From Spirochaetaceae bacterium (GTDB lineage Bacteria; Spirochaetota; Spirochaetia; Treponematales; Breznakiellaceae), in NCBI GenBank assembly GCA_031288215.1, contig JAITRV010000230.1, positions 1-7,255 on the forward strand: a stretch of DNA of 7,255 nucleotides, in the 5' to 3' direction. The notes beneath the pieces were generated by a model. The model searched no databases. It saw only the letters and a program-made list of their open reading frames with translations, and was not told where the DNA came from. The translations under genes and the position numbers were made by a program. How positions within the stretch are numbered: the stretch's first letter is position 1; each line of letters starts with the position of its first letter. Shown in pieces: positions 5,679-7,255 of this stretch.

Positions 5679-5705
5679 GGAGGGGAAATGGTGCCTGGCA
5701 CTTAA
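5679..5705 (+). other. Orphan ribosome site, 5-codon mini-ORF and odd palindrome
   Basis: Right after the Rpn stop, AGGAGGGG (5678-5685) precedes an ATG at 5688 that opens only five codons (MVPGT) before TAA (5703-5705). The mini-ORF coincides with GTGCCTGGCAC (5691-5701), a perfect odd palindrome centred on 5696. This resembles the short GTGCC-type palindromes scattered in many bacterial genomes, but a genome count is needed. The rest of the gap to 5774 holds a weak CCCGG/CCGGG hairpin (5716-5730) and the next promoter. Confidence 0.4.
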
Positions 5706-5738
5706 ACGCCGATACCCCGGCCGCTCCGGGAAGGCTCA

Positions 5739-5767
5739 TTGCAAAAGAATTATTATTTTCTTATAAT
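5739..5767 (+). promoter_or_regulatory. Near-consensus promoter of the last gene
   Basis: TTGCAA (5739-5744) and a perfect TATAAT (5762-5767) are separated by 17 bases. The -10 ends 6 bases before the ATG at 5774, so transcription should begin on or next to the start codon. There is no Shine-Dalgarno before the ATG. Confidence 0.75.
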
Positions 5768-5773
5768 GCGTTA

Positions 5774-7255
5774 ATGAATATTCAGGAAATACAGGAGGAA
5801 CTCCTCAAGCAGGAATACCCCTTTCTCACGCCGGACTACGATCCTGATATTGAACGATATTTCAATTTGAGGAACAGCGGCCGGGCCGCCGATGCCCTGT
5901 ACCTGTACCAAACCCGGCTCAAGCCCCGGTATCCTGATGACGACTTCCGCGCGGTCCTCATGCGGTCTTACCGCTCCCGCGATCCCCTGTACAAGCGCCT
6001 CCAGGTCCTGGCCTACCGGGGCCTGGGGGAGCGTTCCCTGAACCGGATTCGGCGGATCATTGCCTATATTGCCGAAAAGGCCCGGTCCTACGATGAGCGG
6101 GATGTGTATTCGACGATAAAAGCGGCGGACGCTATCCTGGCGGGGCTTCCCCCGGGCCGGTATGAGGCGATTGCGGGCTTGGAGCGGTACCTGCGCTATG
6201 CCCAGGCCTTGGATTTTCATGTCCGTCCCCTGTCCAAGGCCCTGGAACTGATCCGGTCCTACCTCACCCAGTCTTTGGCGGTGGTGGAGGAGGAACTGGG
6301 CCGCCGCCAAAACCGGCGGCAGGAGGAACTGGCCCGGAAACAACGGCAGATGTTCCGGGCGAGAGGGGAAGCCGCCCCTGACCCCGGAGCGGCTCCTCAG
6401 TCCCCGTTGATAAACCTTTCCCAGATCACCTTTTCCCCGGAGGATCTGGCCCGGATCGAGATTCCCCGGAACCTCTCCAGTCCGGAGGATCAGACCCTGG
6501 CCTACTGTGTAAAATACTGGAATTTGGTCAACGATACGGCCTTTGAACAGATCCTCTACCTCTATTCCAAGAAATACGGCGCCCGGCACCATAATGTGTT
6601 TTTGATCATCCGCCGGGGCCGGCTCAATATGCTGCGGGATGATGAAATTCTCGCCTCGGTGATGTCTTCCCTGGTGACGGGCTACTACTATTCTATCAAG
6701 GGGGATAAATATCTCCAGCGGAATTGGAATATCATAAAACTCAGTATGCAGCAGCCTTCCGCCGGTGAGAACCGCCACGCCGCGGCTCCCCCCCGGCCCC
6801 GGCGAGGCCGGACCGCCCAGGGCCCCAGGCTCACCGGGTCTGCCGCCCGGACCCGCTCCTCGGGGCCCAAGTCCCCGGCCCTGCCGAGGCCTTCCCGCCC
6901 TCCCAAAACGCCGGTAGAAATCACCCCCGTCCTCAAGCCGGCCCCTAAGCCGGCCCGCGCCGCAAAGCCACCGGTCGAGCCCGCCGTCACGCCGCCGCCC
7001 ACGCCGGCTCGCGCCGCCAAACCGCCGGGCGAGCCCGCCGTCACGCCGCCGCCCGCGCCGGCTCGCGCCGCCAAGTCGCCGGACGGGGCCGCCGTCACGT
7101 TGCCGCCCAAGCCGGCTCGCGCCGCTAAACCGCCGGCTGAGCCCGCCGTCACGCCGCCGCCCAAGCCGGCTGAGCCCGCCGACACGGTGCCTCGCAAGCC
7201 GGGTCGCGCGGCTAAATCGCCGGCTGACGCCGCCGACACGGCGCCGGCCGCGCCG
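5774..7255 (+). CDS. Long hypothetical protein with repetitive Pro/Ala/Lys tail (3' end cut)
   Basis: The frame is open for 494 codons and runs off the right edge, so the protein is partial. I do not recognise a named family; it looks like a conserved spirochaete hypothetical. Residues 1-325 appear globular and helical. A stretch SGRAADALYLYQTRLKP (35-51) looks like a single TPR-type helix pair, and about 165-200 is a charged helix (EEELGRRQNRRQEELARKQ) that could be a coiled coil. A second helical block, about 218-325, is rich in Tyr and Leu. From about 330 on the chain is Pro/Ala/Arg/Lys-rich and surely disordered, with 18-residue repeats (PARAAKPPxEPAVTPPPx) from 393. No signal peptide or membrane helix is visible. 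Such a tail might span the envelope, bind nucleic acid or link to a further domain beyond the window. The start is fixed by the promoter; translation is probably leaderless. Confidence 0.85.
   Translation, partial: MNIQEIQEELLKQEYPFLTPDYDPDIERYFNLRNSGRAADALYLYQTRLKPRYPDDDFRAVLMRSYRSRDPLYKRLQVLAYRGLGERSLNRIRRIIAYIAEKARSYDERDVYSTIKAADAILAGLPPGRYEAIAGLERYLRYAQALDFHVRPLSKALELIRSYLTQSLAVVEEELGRRQNRRQEELARKQRQMFRARGEAAPDPGAAPQSPLINLSQITFSPEDLARIEIPRNLSSPEDQTLAYCVKYWNLVNDTAFEQILYLYSKKYGARHHNVFLIIRRGRLNMLRDDEILASVMSSLVTGYYYSIKGDKYLQRNWNIIKLSMQQPSAGENRHAAAPPRPRRGRTAQGPRLTGSAARTRSSGPKSPALPRPSRPPKTPVEITPVLKPAPKPARAAKPPVEPAVTPPPTPARAAKPPGEPAVTPPPAPARAAKSPDGAAVTLPPKPARAAKPPAEPAVTPPPKPAEPADTVPRKPGRAAKSPADAADTAPAAP
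6950..7252 (+). repeat. 54-base tandem repeats in the disordered tail
   Basis: Units start with CCGGCTCGCGCCGC or a close variant at 6950, 7004, 7058, 7112 and 7199, each 54 bases or 18 codons. A shortened 33-base unit lies at 7166-7198. The first four are the most alike; the last is diverged. All lengths are multiples of three, so copy-number change would keep the frame. The array may continue past the window. Confidence 0.9.

Noticed and set aside
5771..7239. Two long minus-strand open frames opposite the last gene
   Set aside because: The plus frame has a near-consensus promoter and normal protein composition over 325 residues. The minus frames, including a Gly/Ala repeat product, are mirror readings of it and its tandem repeats.
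6950..7252. CRISPR-like array
   Set aside because: The repeats are contiguous, lack unique spacers and are in frame within a coding region.

Overview
The window looks like chromosomal DNA of a GC-rich spirochaete, most likely a Treponema relative of the termite-gut or rumen type. The reasons are the Rpn/PD-(D/E)XK transposase-like gene in the style common in treponemes, a decayed beta-helix surface-protein fragment with a treponeme-like GVTVALRNITLKG segment, and two otherwise unrecognised proteins of treponemal flavour. This assignment rests on recognition, not on a search.

Layout, left to right. The left edge carries a possible promoter pointing out of the window (minus strand). A multi-pass membrane protein of unknown function (minus) is divergent from a YcbL/glyoxalase II-like metallo-beta-lactamase-fold hydrolase (plus), and they share a short intergenic gap with a palindromic -10 box. 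The hydrolase converges on a sodium/phosphate cotransporter with a PhoU-like tail (minus), and their stop codons overlap by 4 bases. Upstream of the transporter are a hairpin, an 18-codon in-frame upstream ORF and a second copy of the palindromic -10 box. Then come about 300 bases of non-coding GC-rich DNA holding a 180-base nested inverted repeat, a broken beta-helix fragment, a terminator-like hairpin, and a small intact gene (74 aa) with its own promoter, ribosome site and hairpin. Next is an Rpn-type nuclease/transposase gene broken by a perfect 11-base tandem duplication. The window closes with a long leaderless gene that runs off the right edge; its C-terminal half is a Pro/Ala/Lys-rich tail built from 54-base tandem repeats.

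The genes do not form one pathway. Phosphate uptake, thioester or metallo-hydrolase metabolism and envelope proteins sit next to a patch (about 3.7-5.7 kb) that looks accessory: gene remnants, inverted repeats and a damaged transposase-like gene. The most striking shared theme is transcriptional. An identical 8-base palindrome AGTATACT recurs at three gene starts, and two genes (at 1255 and 5774) have a -10 hexamer exactly 6 bases before ATG with no Shine-Dalgarno, as expected for leaderless mRNAs. I found no CRISPR array, tRNA or rRNA, and nothing that I can defend as a wholly new defence or mobile system.
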